Below the pieces are notes generated by a model. It worked only from the letters and a program-made list of their open reading frames with translations. It was not told the origin of the DNA and did no database searches. From assembly GCA_030765065.1 (NCBI GenBank), contig CM060976.1, positions 62,046,539 through 62,110,538 on the forward strand: DNA of 64,000 bases, written 5' to 3'. The DNA is from Deroplatys truncata. Taxonomy: Eukaryota > Arthropoda > Insecta > Mantodea > Mantidae. Below, in pieces: positions 33,478 through 44,715 of the stretch (position 1 is its first letter; each line of letters opens with the position of its first letter). A program made the position numbers and the translations under genes.

Positions 33478-34250
33478 AAGGAGCCTCGCCTTCAAAGCAA
33501 ACGACAGATTTTCTTCTTTTTTTTTTCAAAAAAGGACAGGAAAGAAGAAAATCCTGTTGCTGTTGCGAAATTAACAATGACATTTAAAGTTATAAAACAC
33601 AGCCATTCGTTTAGTTCATTGAATTACAGTGCTACACCCTCTTATTTATTGTGATTCCAAAATTGGTTCTAAGTAGTCTCTAGCCCGCACCAATGCAACT
33701 GCAGTATAGTGAAACACATTCTTGCTCCTCATACGGTTTCGTCTTATGTAACTGTTTTGCAAGAGACACCCTTTTATGGAATCGTCGCTGATGCAAGTGA
33801 TCATAAAACAGAAAATGTTCTTCCGCTGGTTGTGCAGTATTTCACTATAAAAGATGGAATCACAAGAAGAATGCTAAAAGTAGATGCACTGCAAATGAAA
33901 CATCTGAAACTGTAACAAAATATTGTGTAAAAACACTTGAACAATTAAATATTCCACTACAAAAGTGTATAGCGTTCTGTGGAGACGACACAAATACCAA
34001 CTTTGGAAGAAAGATGCGCAATGGAACCAATAACATTTTCCATAGCTGAAAGTGGAAATCAATAAGGTCATCGAAGACATGGTATGTCCTGCTCATGTTT
34101 TGCACAATACCATATCTACGGCAGCAAATTATTTATCTACGGATGTTGATTTTTTAATTTTCTACATCTACACCATCAGGACTGAAAAACTAAAAACGTT
34201 TTGTGATTTTGCCAACGCAACTTACAAATCTTTTCAGTTATATTAAAAAA

Positions 34251-35013
34251 AATTATGATGTGTTACACTCACATGACTTTCTCTACTCTTGTACAAACTA
34301 TTTTTACAAACGCTTATTCTCCATCTACTTCATGTTAATCGAGATAAACATTTGCAGACTCTATCTTATTGTTAATTTTCTTGTAGATGTAAGGGGAATA
34401 TATATTTACAAGGGCAATTTGGAAATACAGTAGCCTTTAAGCACATACATATATCTCTTAATAGCTGGTTCCTAGGTGCAGCACCATTCCCTTTCCCACA
34501 GATTAATACTCTTTGCATATCCAAGACAAAAAAATGAATAACGAATTTCCATTTGAGACAATAAGTATTGAAAAATTTAAGGGAATAACAAGTAATATCA
34601 GGAAAATGGTTCACTCAACAAAAAAATGTATATGACATAAATTGTGTATTTTAACGCGATCTACATGTTTTGTGTAGTAAAATTTTGTCTATCTCTTATG
34701 GTTTACCAGTTATGCAAAAGTCGTTCACAATGAAGAATACTTTTGGAGACATTCCCAGGAAATTCAAGATATACATTTTATTTGTCATAAAAATATCTTA
34801 AACATATGATATTTTAATCAAAATAGAGCAAGTTTTGAGAAAATTAAAATTTTCGAAAAATCTTCCATGTAAAGGGTAATCTGGGGTGGGGGAATTTTCT
34901 TGAAAACCTTTGTGTCGCATCCTTAGAAGATACTGAACCTAAATACCAAGTTTGGTGTTTATCCGACTGTTCGTTTCTGAGTTATGCTGTTCACAGACAG
35001 ACAGACAGACACA

Positions 35014-35058
<45 letters not shown>

Positions 35059-35203
35059 AGAGATACACACACGGACATGTTTCCAAAAATGCTTTTTTGG
35101 ATTCAGGGGTCTCAAAACATGTATTTCCGGTGAAATCTCGGTATCGAATTTTTGGGTGGAATACAATACTTCCCCTACTTACTATACGTAGTAGAGAAAG
35201 TAA
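34251..35203 (+). repeat. HINE-like repeat, full length (copy k)
   Basis: Best example of the family: 5' end TATGATGTGTTACACTCACATG, subterminal GACTTTCTCTACT, AT-rich body, central (CAGA)n(CA)n tract at 34994-35056, AAAAATGCTTTTTTGGATTC and CGGTATCGAATTTTTGGG blocks. The 3' hairpin is CTTCCCCTACTTACTATACG with TAGTAGAGAAAG. It interrupts hAT transposase codons. No open protein. Confidence 0.9.
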
Positions 35204-35693
35204 TGAGTTGGATGTCCCTCTCTCAGTGGAGAGAATTTTACAACTTTTAGAAGTCCTCAAGTCTTTGTTTCTCACAAACGAAAATAAGATGCTGTTAAAT
35301 TTTTTTCTCTGACCCACTGAGTGAAGCTTACTTCTGGTTTCTACATAATCAGCTTGCACTTTTCAACAAACAAATAAATAAATTGCAACGTTCAAGTGTG
35401 TCTGAGATTGAAGTAAAGTCGGTGCTGGCTTAAACATAAAATATTTTACATGAGCGTAAAGAAGCACATTTTGTGGGAACAAAAGTCACACAAATACCAA
35501 CAAAGGATGAAATGGGTGAACATTTGGTTCGTAAATTCAATGCTGAAACAGCTGATTTTTTCGACACAGCCTTCAAATACCTTCAGAAGTGGTTTTTATT
35601 AATGGGGCATGTGGACAATTTCAAGTGGATGTCCGTAAACGCACCTGTGAAGTGAGTGCTGTACAAAATACATTAGTATGCTTATAAAAAAAA

Positions 35694-36517
35694 TCTGATG
35701 TATTACACCCACATGACTTTCTCTACTCTTGTACAAACTATTTTTACAAACGCTTATTCTCCATATGCTTCATGTTAATCGAGATGTTAATCTTATTGCT
35801 AGTTTTCTTGTAGATGCAAGGGGAATTGGTAGGCTTTAAGCGATAGTCAAATACTTTAAGAGCTGGTTGCTATGTGGAGTATTCCATTTTCTTTGCATTA
35901 CCAGGACAAAAAAAATTGAATAACGAATTTGAGAAAAAGTATAAGTATTGGAAAATTTAAGAGAATAACAAGCAATATCTCGAAAATGGTTCACTCAACA
36001 ACAAAAAAATGTATATGACATAAATTGTGTATTTTAACGCGATCTACATTTTTTGCGTAGTAAAATTTTGTCTATCTCTTATAGTTTACCAGTTATGCAA
36101 AAGTCGTTCACAATGAAGAATACTTTTGGAGACATTCCCAGAAAATTCGAGATATACATTTCATTTGTCATGAAAATATCTTAAACATATTATATTTTAA
36201 TCAAAATGTTAGCCATTTTTGAGAAAATTAAAATTTTCGAAAAATGTTCCTTATAAAGCGTAATCTGGGGTGGGGGATTTTCTTGAAAACTTTCGTGTCT
36301 CATCTCTGGAAGATACTGAACCTAAATATCAGGTTTGGTGTTTATCCGACTATCGTTTCTGAGTTATGCTGTTCATAGACACACATACGGACGTTTCCAA
36401 AAATACTTTTTTGGATTCAGGGTTCCTCAAAACATGTATTTCCGGTGAAATCTCGGTATCAAATTTTTGGATGGAATGCAATACTTCCCCTACTTACTAT
36501 ACGTATTAGAGAAAGTA
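35694..36517 (+). repeat. HINE-like repeat, full length (copy l)
   Basis: Starts TCTGATGTATTACACCCACA and ends with the hairpin and GTATTAGAGAAAGTA. The microsatellite core is reduced to ACACACAT. It also interrupts the hAT transposase, only about 490 bp after copy k and in the same orientation. Confidence 0.9.
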
Positions 36518-37593
36518 AAAAGTACAGCTTTCAGAAACTGAAGCATTTGATCTGTTTGTTTGTTTCAAAAAAATTGTGAGTACAAATCTAAGTACAGCTA
36601 GAGATGAATGGAAATCCAGAAGTGTTCAGAACAAGTGCCTGAAGTTGTTTGAAACTGAAAAGCATCCAGAACAACATTCCAATTGTTGGAAATTTGTCAG
36701 TACGTTTTCTCTCTGCTTGGACATAATGCAAATCTTGAGCGCGTGTTTTCTTTTATGGCAGCACAGTGGACGGAATAAATAAATAGATTAAATATAGCAC
36801 AATGGAAAGTATTTTGCAGTGCCATTACAATCTTAGAATGACATGCTCAGAACTTTATGTTTGTGCAAAAAAACCAGTCATCTTGAAAGCAGTAAAGAAC
36901 TCTAACAAGTACGGGTGGTGTGAAAAAGACACAAGTTCTAGTTGTCCGGTTGTCCCAAATAGCGCATAGGTATGTTAAATGTTAAGAGTGCAACAATTTC
37001 TGTACTATCAATTTAAACTGTTTGCCTGTGGTATGTTTTAGTATATCTATCAGTAACAGCCGTAGATAGTAAGTGTGATTATAATAATAAATAATGGGCT
37101 CATAGAGAATAGCATCAATGAGTTCCTTTCCCTCGATAGTGCTTTGTAATTTGATGTCAAATTCGTCGTTTTGACGACGTGCCCCGGTTAAAGTTCCAAA
37201 ATTTATGGCAACTCTGCCCAAGAGAATAATGGAGTAGATTCCACCAGGAAGGAGGAGAAAAGGAAGACCACATAGCACACGTGGATGCAAGGAATTAGAG
37301 GGGCAATGATAGATTGGAAAACTGAGGAGGATTTATGGTTCAATAGGCAGGAATGGTTAAAAGTGATAAGAAGATGTTAAAAATTGTAATGTGGATGTCC
37401 TTTCGTACACGCCTAAATTAGTGTTTGGATTATGCTGCCATCTCTCAACACTTGCATATACTTGAAGAAAAGAAGAGATGCTTGCAGTGGTAATCAAATG
37501 GTTATCCAGTTGAACAATGTGCTGCAACTTGAGCTAATTATTTGCATTTTTATGATGCTATATTATTTTTAGCGCCATTTTAATGCTTTAAAA

Positions 37594-37880
37594 GTCCTCC
37601 TCCGTGATGTAGTGATTACCATGCTATCTCTAGTTCCAAAGGTCACTGTTTCAAACCCGGTGAAGGGCATGGGTTTTTTTCGGGCGTAAAAATCCTTAGT
37701 GTCGCTTCCTTCGGAAGGGAAGTAAAGCCGGTGGTCCAATATCATAGATTTACGGCACGTATAAGAACCTCAAGCCTGATAAAGAGGTCTCTGAGCAAAA
37801 TTACCGTTCTCTCACGCCCAATATAGAACGGGACGCTAATGACCACAGCAGTTAAAGAACGTCCATAAATAAAAACTCAA
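37594..37880 (+). repeat. tRNA-derived SINE (family A), copy 3
   Basis: Head TCCTCCTCCGTGATGTAGTG, degenerate B-box GTTTCAAACCC, family A body, and tail GTCCATAAATAAAAACTC. No clear target duplication. It sits between the LINE end and the piggyBac remnant. Confidence 0.88.
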
Positions 37881-37884
37881 TTTC

Positions 37885-39745
37885 TAATTGTGTACAAGCG
37901 ATTGAGCAGACTGCGCAGGTAATGAGACTGAGGCGATATGAAACAGTTAGGCGATATCTTCATTTTTTGTAAACAATAGGTTGCTAGATGATGACAGCTA
38001 CTTTAAGGTAAGACCTGCTGTGGAAAACATTAGGCTGAGTTGTTTGAAAATAGCAGGCAGAAAATGTTCAGTGGATGAAATCACGATCCCTTACAAATGC
38101 ACTAGGGCAAGAACAAAGCGCCTATACATGAAAGGCAAATCCCCCCCCCCAAATGGAGATTTAAAATGTTTGTTTGCTCAGGCAATTCCGGAATTTGTGT
38201 ACTTATTATTTCTTTCTCTATTCGGCTGAGAAAATCTCTCATGGAACCACATTTACTCAGGAAGAAGAAAGTCTTGGCTTTGGAGTCAAAGTTGTTTTGA
38301 GGTTATGTGAATATCTTCAAAATCCTCCATATTCAGTCACTTAGTTTGATTTTTTTTTCATCACTAGAACTAACATCGTTCCTCAGGAAGGAGTATGGGG
38401 TCCTTAGTTTAGGTACAATGCACAATAATCGCCTAAGGAGTTATAAATTGAAAGAAGATAAGGGATTAAAGTAGGAAGGGAGAGGCAGTTTTCATCAAGT
38501 TGTAGATATGGTGGTCAAATGGTACGATTATAAATGTGTGATCCTTGGCAGCAGCTACATAGATGCTCATCCAATATCTGGAATAAGACAATATAGTAAG
38601 GCGGAACGTACAAGGGTAGATGTCAGGTGCCCTTAAGCGGTAAAATGTTACAATGGCCATTTGGGTGGTGTTGACCTATCAGACATACTTGCAGCCATAT
38701 ATCATACGGAATTAGAACTCATAGATGGTATATGGCGATATTTTCCCAGCTGTTGGATATTTGTGTCAACAATGGCTGGTAGTTGTCCTCTGGGGTCTAG
38801 GGGTACTATGCTAGCCTCTGGTTTCTGAGGTCGCGGGTCAAACCCGCCGGAGGGTGATGGATTTTTTTCGGGCGTAAAAATCCTTAGCATAGCTTCTTCG
38901 GAAAGGAAGTAAAGCCAGTGGTCCATGCCTAGATTTACGGCACGTAAAATAACCTCAAGCCTGATAGAGGCTTCTGAGAAAAATTTTCGGTCTTTCACGC
39001 CCAATATAGAATGGGACGTTAAGAACTATAGCAGTTAAAGAGCGTCCATAAATAATAATAATATTAATAATAATAACAATAATAAAACAATGGCTGGCTT
39101 CTGTATCGCCGAGAGCTAATGCTTATGGTAGGAACGTATTTAGAGGGGGGAGAGGGTTCATTCCCCACCCCGAAACTTCTGAAAGTTTTATTTATTTAAA
39201 TTCACATCAAACCAATATGGGAAAATTTCGCTAGATAATAGTAGGTCTACTGCTGATAGCACATTTAGAAGGAAAAGGGAAACTTATATAGTCGCCTTAC
39301 ATAGTTGAGGTGACCATATGTCCTGGTTTTCGAAGCAGTCTGTGTTTTGTGTTGTAAGGTGGAATATCTTCATTCTGGTGATACTTTCCTGTCCTCTCCA
39401 AGCAATTTGCTTGCCACATAACGTCTATATACTACAGCGTAGGTATATGGTAACTGTGTAGGATACTGTTAACCCAAAATTTTTTTCTGGGCACGGGTAT
39501 GGCTTATGGATGGAGAAAATGGGACCAAAAGTAAAGAACTATCTCTTAAACAATTTTGAATAGCTGTAATAGAAAGCCTACTGTATAAAGGCAGAAGCAA
39601 GCCCGACCATTGCAGAAGAAAAGGCTACACTGCCTCGAAAAATAAGCAGACCAATAGCAGCAAGACCTACACGATGAGCTTGGACACTTCCCTGCACATG
39701 AACAAAGGGTAGATGCAGATATTGTCAGAAACGGCTAACTACATT
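37885..39745 (+). pseudogene. piggyBac transposase remnant, split by a SINE
   Basis: Fragments follow piggyBac order. First RLRRYETVRRYLHF, then DDDSYFKVRPAVENIRLSCL and RKCSVDEITIPYKCTRART (catalytic Asp neighbourhood, 37981-38110). Then DFFFTSLELTS-like sequence, VVKWYDYKCVILGSSYIDAH, YNGHLGGVDLSD (38650) and FPSCWIFVSTMAG. At NNGW the SINE at 38780 is inserted and the frame resumes as LLYRRELMLM. A Cys-rich tail with RCRYCQ near 39730 may be the C-terminal zinc motif. Multiple stops and shifts. 39160-39490 inside it is unassigned. Confidence 0.8.
38780..39085 (+). repeat. tRNA-derived SINE (family A), copy 4, with target duplication
   Basis: Family A SINE with B-box GGGTCAAACCC and tail (AAT)n-like ATAATAATAATATTAATAAT. 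It is flanked by a perfect 12-bp target duplication, AACAATGGCTGG, at 38768-38779 and 39086-39097, inside piggyBac coding sequence. Confidence 0.95.
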
Positions 39746-39749
39746 GAAA

Positions 39750-40600
39750 TGAATAACATATAAGGCTCGAATGATTGACAGATAAAAGAAACTGCTTCCT
39801 ACATTTCCATACAGAATGAAAAAGAAGTTTATACATGTGTATAATGGTAAAGCCATAAATATTTTCCATACATATATTGGACTATTACAGCTAGAAACTG
39901 TCATTAATTCTTTGTAAAGCTGTAATTTGGTAATCATTTTTAATTTGCCCTTTTGTATGTACTAATGAAAAATGTATCCATTTAGATACCACTGAAAAAA
40001 TAAATGTAAATTTAAAAATATATGTATTTCTTAAAGTTCCTTGGACCCTAAGACATAAAATACTTTAAGTTGAATCTTTGGAAACCAAATGCGGATTTGC
40101 GAATTTAAGGGGTAACAAAACACTGAAAGTAAGCAAAAGCCGATGGAGGTACTAGCAAATATCATCACGAGCATAATGAATTGTTTTTTATTCAACTTGT
40201 GATCAAGCTTCTCGACAACTTCCGTTTGCTAAACATTGCAGAAACCCTGCGCTAACCAACTAACAAATATAGACACAAGGGATGCCAACTTAGCTATTTT
40301 AAGGTTACATCTAAAATTTTGAAGCGACTGCCACAAGCTTGCGAAAACAAAACCCAATAAAACAAACACTAATGGCATTTCTAACCATTTTGAGTTTTAA
40401 CTAAAAACATAAAAGCAAAACAGACGGAAAAGAAAGAAAGTAAAAGAGTTTATCAAATAATACCACATACTACAAAATACCTAACACATTTTATAACCTA
40501 TTTCATTTTCAAATAATCTTGCATTTGGTACCTGTTTAAGCGTTAGAGGGGAGAATCAAAGTAGTCAAATTATTAATTATGCAGAATAAAGGACTGTTCG
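39750..40600. other. No recognisable feature
   Basis: AT-rich sequence without assignable genes or repeats. Confidence 0.4.
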
Positions 40601-40606
40601 TAATAA

Positions 40607-43288
40607 GCTAAGCCCCGGATTTTTAGGTTCTAAAAAGTTAAAATTAGGTTCTATGTATCAGTGTATTAGGATTTTATAGGATCTTATATGTTGAATTTAG
40701 GAATTTATAGGATCCTTGGCATATATATTCATACAAATCACTGAGCACTTTGTTTAAAACACTAACTGTAAATTGTAAAAAGTTAAATTAACTGTAACTT
40801 TAGTATGTATTTGAAAGTACCAAATTCAATACACCTACGAATAGTATGGCACTGAAAAGCAAACTAATTTCAAGCACTACTGTGCAAAAGTTGAAAAACA
40901 CATAATTTAATTTCCAACACTGCATGTGCAAAAGTACTGAGTATACTCATTTTGCTTTAATATTATACTTTAAAAACACACAATTAATTTTAAACACTAC
41001 AAATGCAAAAGTTTTCAGTACTCATTTTGCACTCCTAGTATGACACTGAACAATGAAGTACTTGGAAAGATTATGAGGTGTAAACCCTCTTCTGCCTTCT
41101 GTTAAAATGCAGAGAAACTGCGTTCCACTACACACGAGGTAAGAGGTGCGAACTTCATCTCGGCTATTTCCTTAGGATTTCAACTCAATGATCCCTGCAC
41201 TTTTTCTCTACAGAGAACGCGGCCAATTGTTACTACGACCTTGAAATCTGGACTGCGCACCAAAACGAGCTTCTAACTTCTTTTTTTATAGATTCTCCAT
41301 TTGGTCCATGTACCACTTTGTTTCTTACCACCTCTATGACTTGCAATGCTTCTGTCACGGGGAGAGATGATTCTTCCAATTTTTTATTGCACTTTCAAAG
41401 TGAAAGCAATTTGCTTTGATATAGCTCAACTCCTGTACTGCTGCTCCTGAGTGCAATGCTTTCTTTGCATTTACAATGGCGGCTGTATTAAGTTCATTTA
41501 ATGAATCAATTACCTCTACGACGCTTGTATAGTTTTCCGCATAATACATTGCTGCTGATAGTCACGTACCTCACCGTGTCACTACAGGCTGTGAAGGCAG
41601 CGGTATCGAAGGATACTTCTTTCTGAATATCACCACTCGATTTGGTGCTTTCAAGAAAACCTTCTTCACCGAAGAAATTATTTTGTTGACTGTAGGATGC
41701 TCTTCCCGAATCTTTTCAGCTACCCGGTGGAATCCATGTGTAAGAAGGTGACATGTGGCATACGAGGATGGAAAGCCTTTAGACACTCACCCGCTTTCAA
41801 CATGTAAGCTGCACTGTCGGTCACTAACAATCTCAATTTTTCCTCTCCTTCTGATCATATGACCTTTAAAGCATCCCTCACTGCAATTGATATTGTAGAG
41901 TGGTTGGTTTGTTGAAGCTCCTTGCATAGGATGACATGGGGCGTACTGAGTTCCTCAGAAGTGAGTTTGCCCACAACTATGGCGGCAATATATCTACCAC
42001 AAGCATCCGTTGTTTCGTCCACACTTAACCAAATGTTGTGGTCAGCGATGTCTGCCTTTATGTCTTCAATAGCTTTCTCATACAACTGGGGCAATACATT
42101 TTTTCTTAAGGTGGACTCATCTGGTAATTTAGAATTGCAAAATTCTTGAAAAAAGTTTTTCAATATTGGGTTTTGTAGTGTAGCAATTGGATATTGGCGG
42201 CAGTAAAAGCTTCAAATAAACGCATGCTAAATGAATTAGCTTTGGCTTTATTAGAACTGCCTGGCTTTGATGTTAAGAAACTCTGCTTCTTTTGAGATTC
42301 ATTCCTAACAGCATTTGCAGAATGAGTTGCTGATTGTCGATGTTGCACCAAGGGAGAACGTTTTTCTACTAGCACCTGTAAATTAAATGTAAACAAGAAA
42401 ATTAGTCAATTTAAATACCCACCGCCGGCAAATAAATATTAAATAATTTTGGATGCGTGATGGAGTCTAAAGAGAGCATACTTTAAGTTGCACTCCAGTA
42501 TTATTTTAAAAAATAGCAGGGTGAAGAATTACCAAAAATACGAAAAACACAAGAAATTATTCCTACCTGCTTCTGACATGCGTTACAACAAATAACCTTT
42601 CCATCTGTAGAAAAGCTTTTGTTGATCAGTATCCACTCGTGGAGCAGAGAACTTCTGGATGATTTGTTTTTGGGCATGGTGCAAACGACTGCTATCGTCA
42701 CCAGTAGAAGAAGACTGAATATTTTGCCACTGAATTTTAAAAATGTCGTGTTAGAAACTCCCTATAACGGAAGAAGCAATAATGCATACTACTCAACAGC
42801 GCTATTAAAATGTTTGCCTCTAGTTTTCATCTATTGTTGCATGTAGACATCACACGTTTCAGAAATGCCGCGTGCCACTGACCACCTCTTTCGACAATAG
42901 CTAGAAAATTATAACTGAAGGCGGCGAACGTTTTAATTAGTTTATTATTGTGGCGGATGGTTTAATTAAAGTTTATTATTGTAAGGTATTGCGCAAGATT
43001 TCATAATCTAATTATTTAATAGTTTCCTTATTCGAACGGTCTCCCTTCGTTTTAAAACTACTTTTATATTCATAAATCTACTCTTATTTGCTTAAATAAC
43101 CGAATTAGGCACTTTTAGGTTCTATCACGAAAAATAGGTTTTATTAGGTCCTAACGTAAAATTAGGTCAATCTAGGCTCTATTAAATTGAAGAAATTACT
43201 CGTTGGTAACTAAAACATTAAAATAAACCGAAGTTTGGAGTGTAGATCGGGAATAAAATAGGTCAGAACCTAAGAATCCGGGGCTTAG
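40607..43288 (-). mobile_element. Complete hAT-like element with CGGBP1-type transposase
   Basis: Bounded by 24-bp terminal inverted repeats with one mismatch: 40608-40631 reads CTAAGCCCCGGATTTTTAGG then TTCT, and 43265-43288 is its reverse complement with C for T at one position. Flanks match as a 7-8 bp target duplication (GTAATAAG at 40600-40607, GTAATAAC at 43288-43295; edges are uncertain by one base). Both subterminal regions carry several copies of a TTAGGTTCTAT-like motif. The interior encodes one broken transposase on the minus strand. Confidence 0.88.
41345..42677 (-). pseudogene. CGGBP1-like hAT transposase, spliced, frameshifted
   Basis: Exon 1 (42677-42567) encodes MPKNKSSRSSLLHEWILINK through CNACQKQ. 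A 191-bp GT-AG intron (42566-42376) follows; exon 2 starts at 42375 with VLVEKRSPLVQHRQSATHSA. Splicing joins the CxxC and HxxxxxH halves of a BED-type zinc finger. Downstream: SFSMRLFEAFTAANI, KLPDESTLRKNVLPQLYEKA, NIWLSVDETTDACGRYIAAI, TNHSTISIAV, HRVAEKIREEHPTVNKII and SSVKKVFLKAPNRVVIF. The order matches CGGBP1-like hAT proteins and extends well past the length of vertebrate CGGBP1. At least three frameshifts make it inactive. Confidence 0.82.
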
Positions 43289-44480
43289 TAATAACGAACG
43301 AAACAGTGTGGCCGATAAATGGTAAATCCCCACATTCCATTTCTTTTTATTTAAATCAGCATACCACACTACTCAACTATTACTCGACTTTTTATTTATT
43401 TGCTGCAGGGACGAAATTCCACAGGCGAACCATATACTGTTTGTGAGCTTCCTCACACCAAATACAAGGTATTTACCAAGACCCTCTGCAATACAATTTA
43501 TTGCAGAGGGTCTTGTAATTGTTGTCCACACTAAACTATTTCTGGCCACTTTACCTACTACTTTTAGCACCTGTTGGTCAACAGCGTTGGCAACACTGTC
43601 GAAATAAAAGGCGGGACAATTTAAATGCGCATGGTTTCTTAAGGCTTCCGCTCTTAAAAATAAAAATAAACTTCTTAGTTTCTTACAGGCACGAAGAAGC
43701 GACGAAAACGTGAGGGGGGGATGAACCTACTTTATTCCTCTCACATGAACATTCTTATACAATACAATTAAGCAATGCTTGAGATTCAACGTTTTATTTT
43801 TAGGGTTGAGGGGCTTTAAACGTGTGCAATAAAAGCACATGCAGCTACAATTTTGTTTTTGCACCATAATCCTTGTTAGATAGAATTATAAGTATTTACA
43901 AGAATTGCCCTTTAACTAGCGAATGTCCATTAACAAGCAGTACACTATTGCCGTTGTCCAAAGTTTTGCCCTTGGAATAATTTTGTGCCGATGTTTACTA
44001 GAGGCAACTGCGCAAATAACGCAATAAGGCAAACCAATTATAAATCTGCCAATACAAGCATGGCTTTCAGTTTTCCTAAATGTTATTCAAATTAAATAAT
44101 GCTGCAGGAAGACAATGGATGTGTCCCATGCCCAAGCATACTTAACCTGCAAAACGTAACTACGTTTAATTTTGTAATAACTCTTGGAATAGCGTTATTT
44201 TCTTACCTGGAATTACATTTTGAGTACACCAATCTCTTGTTTGAAGACAATTTCCAGCATATTTGAGGTTAAACATCGAACTGTACCTATTAAATAAACA
44301 TGTTTATTATTTTGTGTGTTGCACATCCTGAAGGTGAAGGTGTACTAACTTGTCTGTTCTGTGGCGGTGATAAATACATGCTACTCTTGTAATATGTAAT
44401 TCCTATTATTGCGAATAAATCATTGTGCACAATCTGTTGTTAGTGGTGCATTGATTTCGGTACTTCTGGTTTTCTGAAAT
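43289..44480. other. Upstream region of MRGBP with one strong hairpin
   Basis: No other gene seen. A perfect 15-bp inverted repeat (CAAGACCCTCTGCAA, 43477-43491; reverse complement 43501-43515, 9-nt loop) is present. The MRGBP promoter must lie toward 44200-44480, but I cannot identify a TATA box or start site. Confidence 0.4.
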
Positions 44481-44583
44481 ATGGCGGTTAAAGAGAAAAC
44501 AGATTCTGTAAATGAAGAAATCGAATGGAATGTGGATACAGAGGTTCAGCTGTTTTACGCTATGCATGGGCATAAACCCGTAG
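44481..44583 (+). CDS. MRGBP: MRGBP/Eaf7 homologue, exon 1
   Basis: First coding exon of the MRG-binding protein, a subunit of the NuA4/TIP60 chromatin acetyltransferase complex that binds MRG15-type chromodomain proteins in the nucleus. It encodes MAVKEKTDSVNEEIEWNVDT and then EVQLFYAMHGHKPV. The W..EVQLF.AM.GHKPV pattern is the start of the Eaf7/MRGBP domain. The ATG at 44481 is chosen because it is in frame with the conserved domain and close to its start. The exon ends after the first base of a glycine codon at a GTAATA donor. The joined coding sequence (exons 1-3) is 306 codons. Confidence 0.93.
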
Positions 44584-44715
44584 GTAATATAAGTGAGCAT
44601 AATATTGCATCCTTCATAAGTATTATAGTGATGCACTTTTAAAGTATTTTGTCAATTTTCTTACACTATACGTTGTAAACGCCGACAGTATTTGAAGGTT
44701 ATGTTTTCATTGCAG

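Larger units (their letters stand above)
31973..37216 (+). mobile_element. hAT transposon with broken transposase and nested inserts
   Basis: Bounded by short terminal inverted repeats (CAGAGCTTCCATA at the left; the right end reverse-complements to CAGAGTTGCCATA) and an 8-bp target duplication with one mismatch (CCCAAAAG at 31965, CCCAAGAG at 37217). It encodes a BED-finger hAT transposase in pieces: MPKRKCRFLDG and CSVCNCYISVRHGG (32382-32510); HILAPHTVSSYVTVLQ and FYGIVADASDHKTENVLPLV (33.7-33.9 kb); CPAHVLHNTISTAANYL and RTEKLKTFCDFANATYK (34.1-34.2 kb); SVERILQLLEVLKSLF (35.2 kb). The C-terminal dimerisation segment GHNANLERVFSFMAAQW is near 36.7 kb. A LINE tail and two HINE-like copies interrupt it. 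Stops and frameshifts make it inactive. Confidence 0.88.
28255..37390 (+). pseudogene. RTE-like LINE, split by a hAT and other inserts
   Basis: A decayed LINE with a GC-richer 5' leader (28255-28480), then an APE-type endonuclease: GTWSLQTISNKFGDICKEL, YSGVPKNQRTKHAVSILI, NWEPIDENLIRINTL. The RT follows at 29.7-30.8 kb (CGKAAGIGGIPVKLV, HSGFRAGRSTIDHIF, RQGCCVSPILYKIYTEKAIE, FADD). A C-terminal part includes MWTLNYQLKRKLLVTEMDYW (31757 on). It is cut at 31972 by the hAT element and resumes at 37217 with LPKRIMEW, then GRRRKGRPHSTR and IDWKTEEDLWFNRQEW. Many stops show it is dead. RTE/BovB-like placement is from the C-terminal GRPxxxW pattern. Confidence 0.8.

Noticed and set aside
34994-35056. 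CRISPR-like or tandem array
   Set aside because: It is a CAGA/CA microsatellite in a dispersed repeat; no spacer structure.
37594-37880. Target duplication for SINE copy 3
   Set aside because: No convincing direct repeat at the edges; flanks may be altered.
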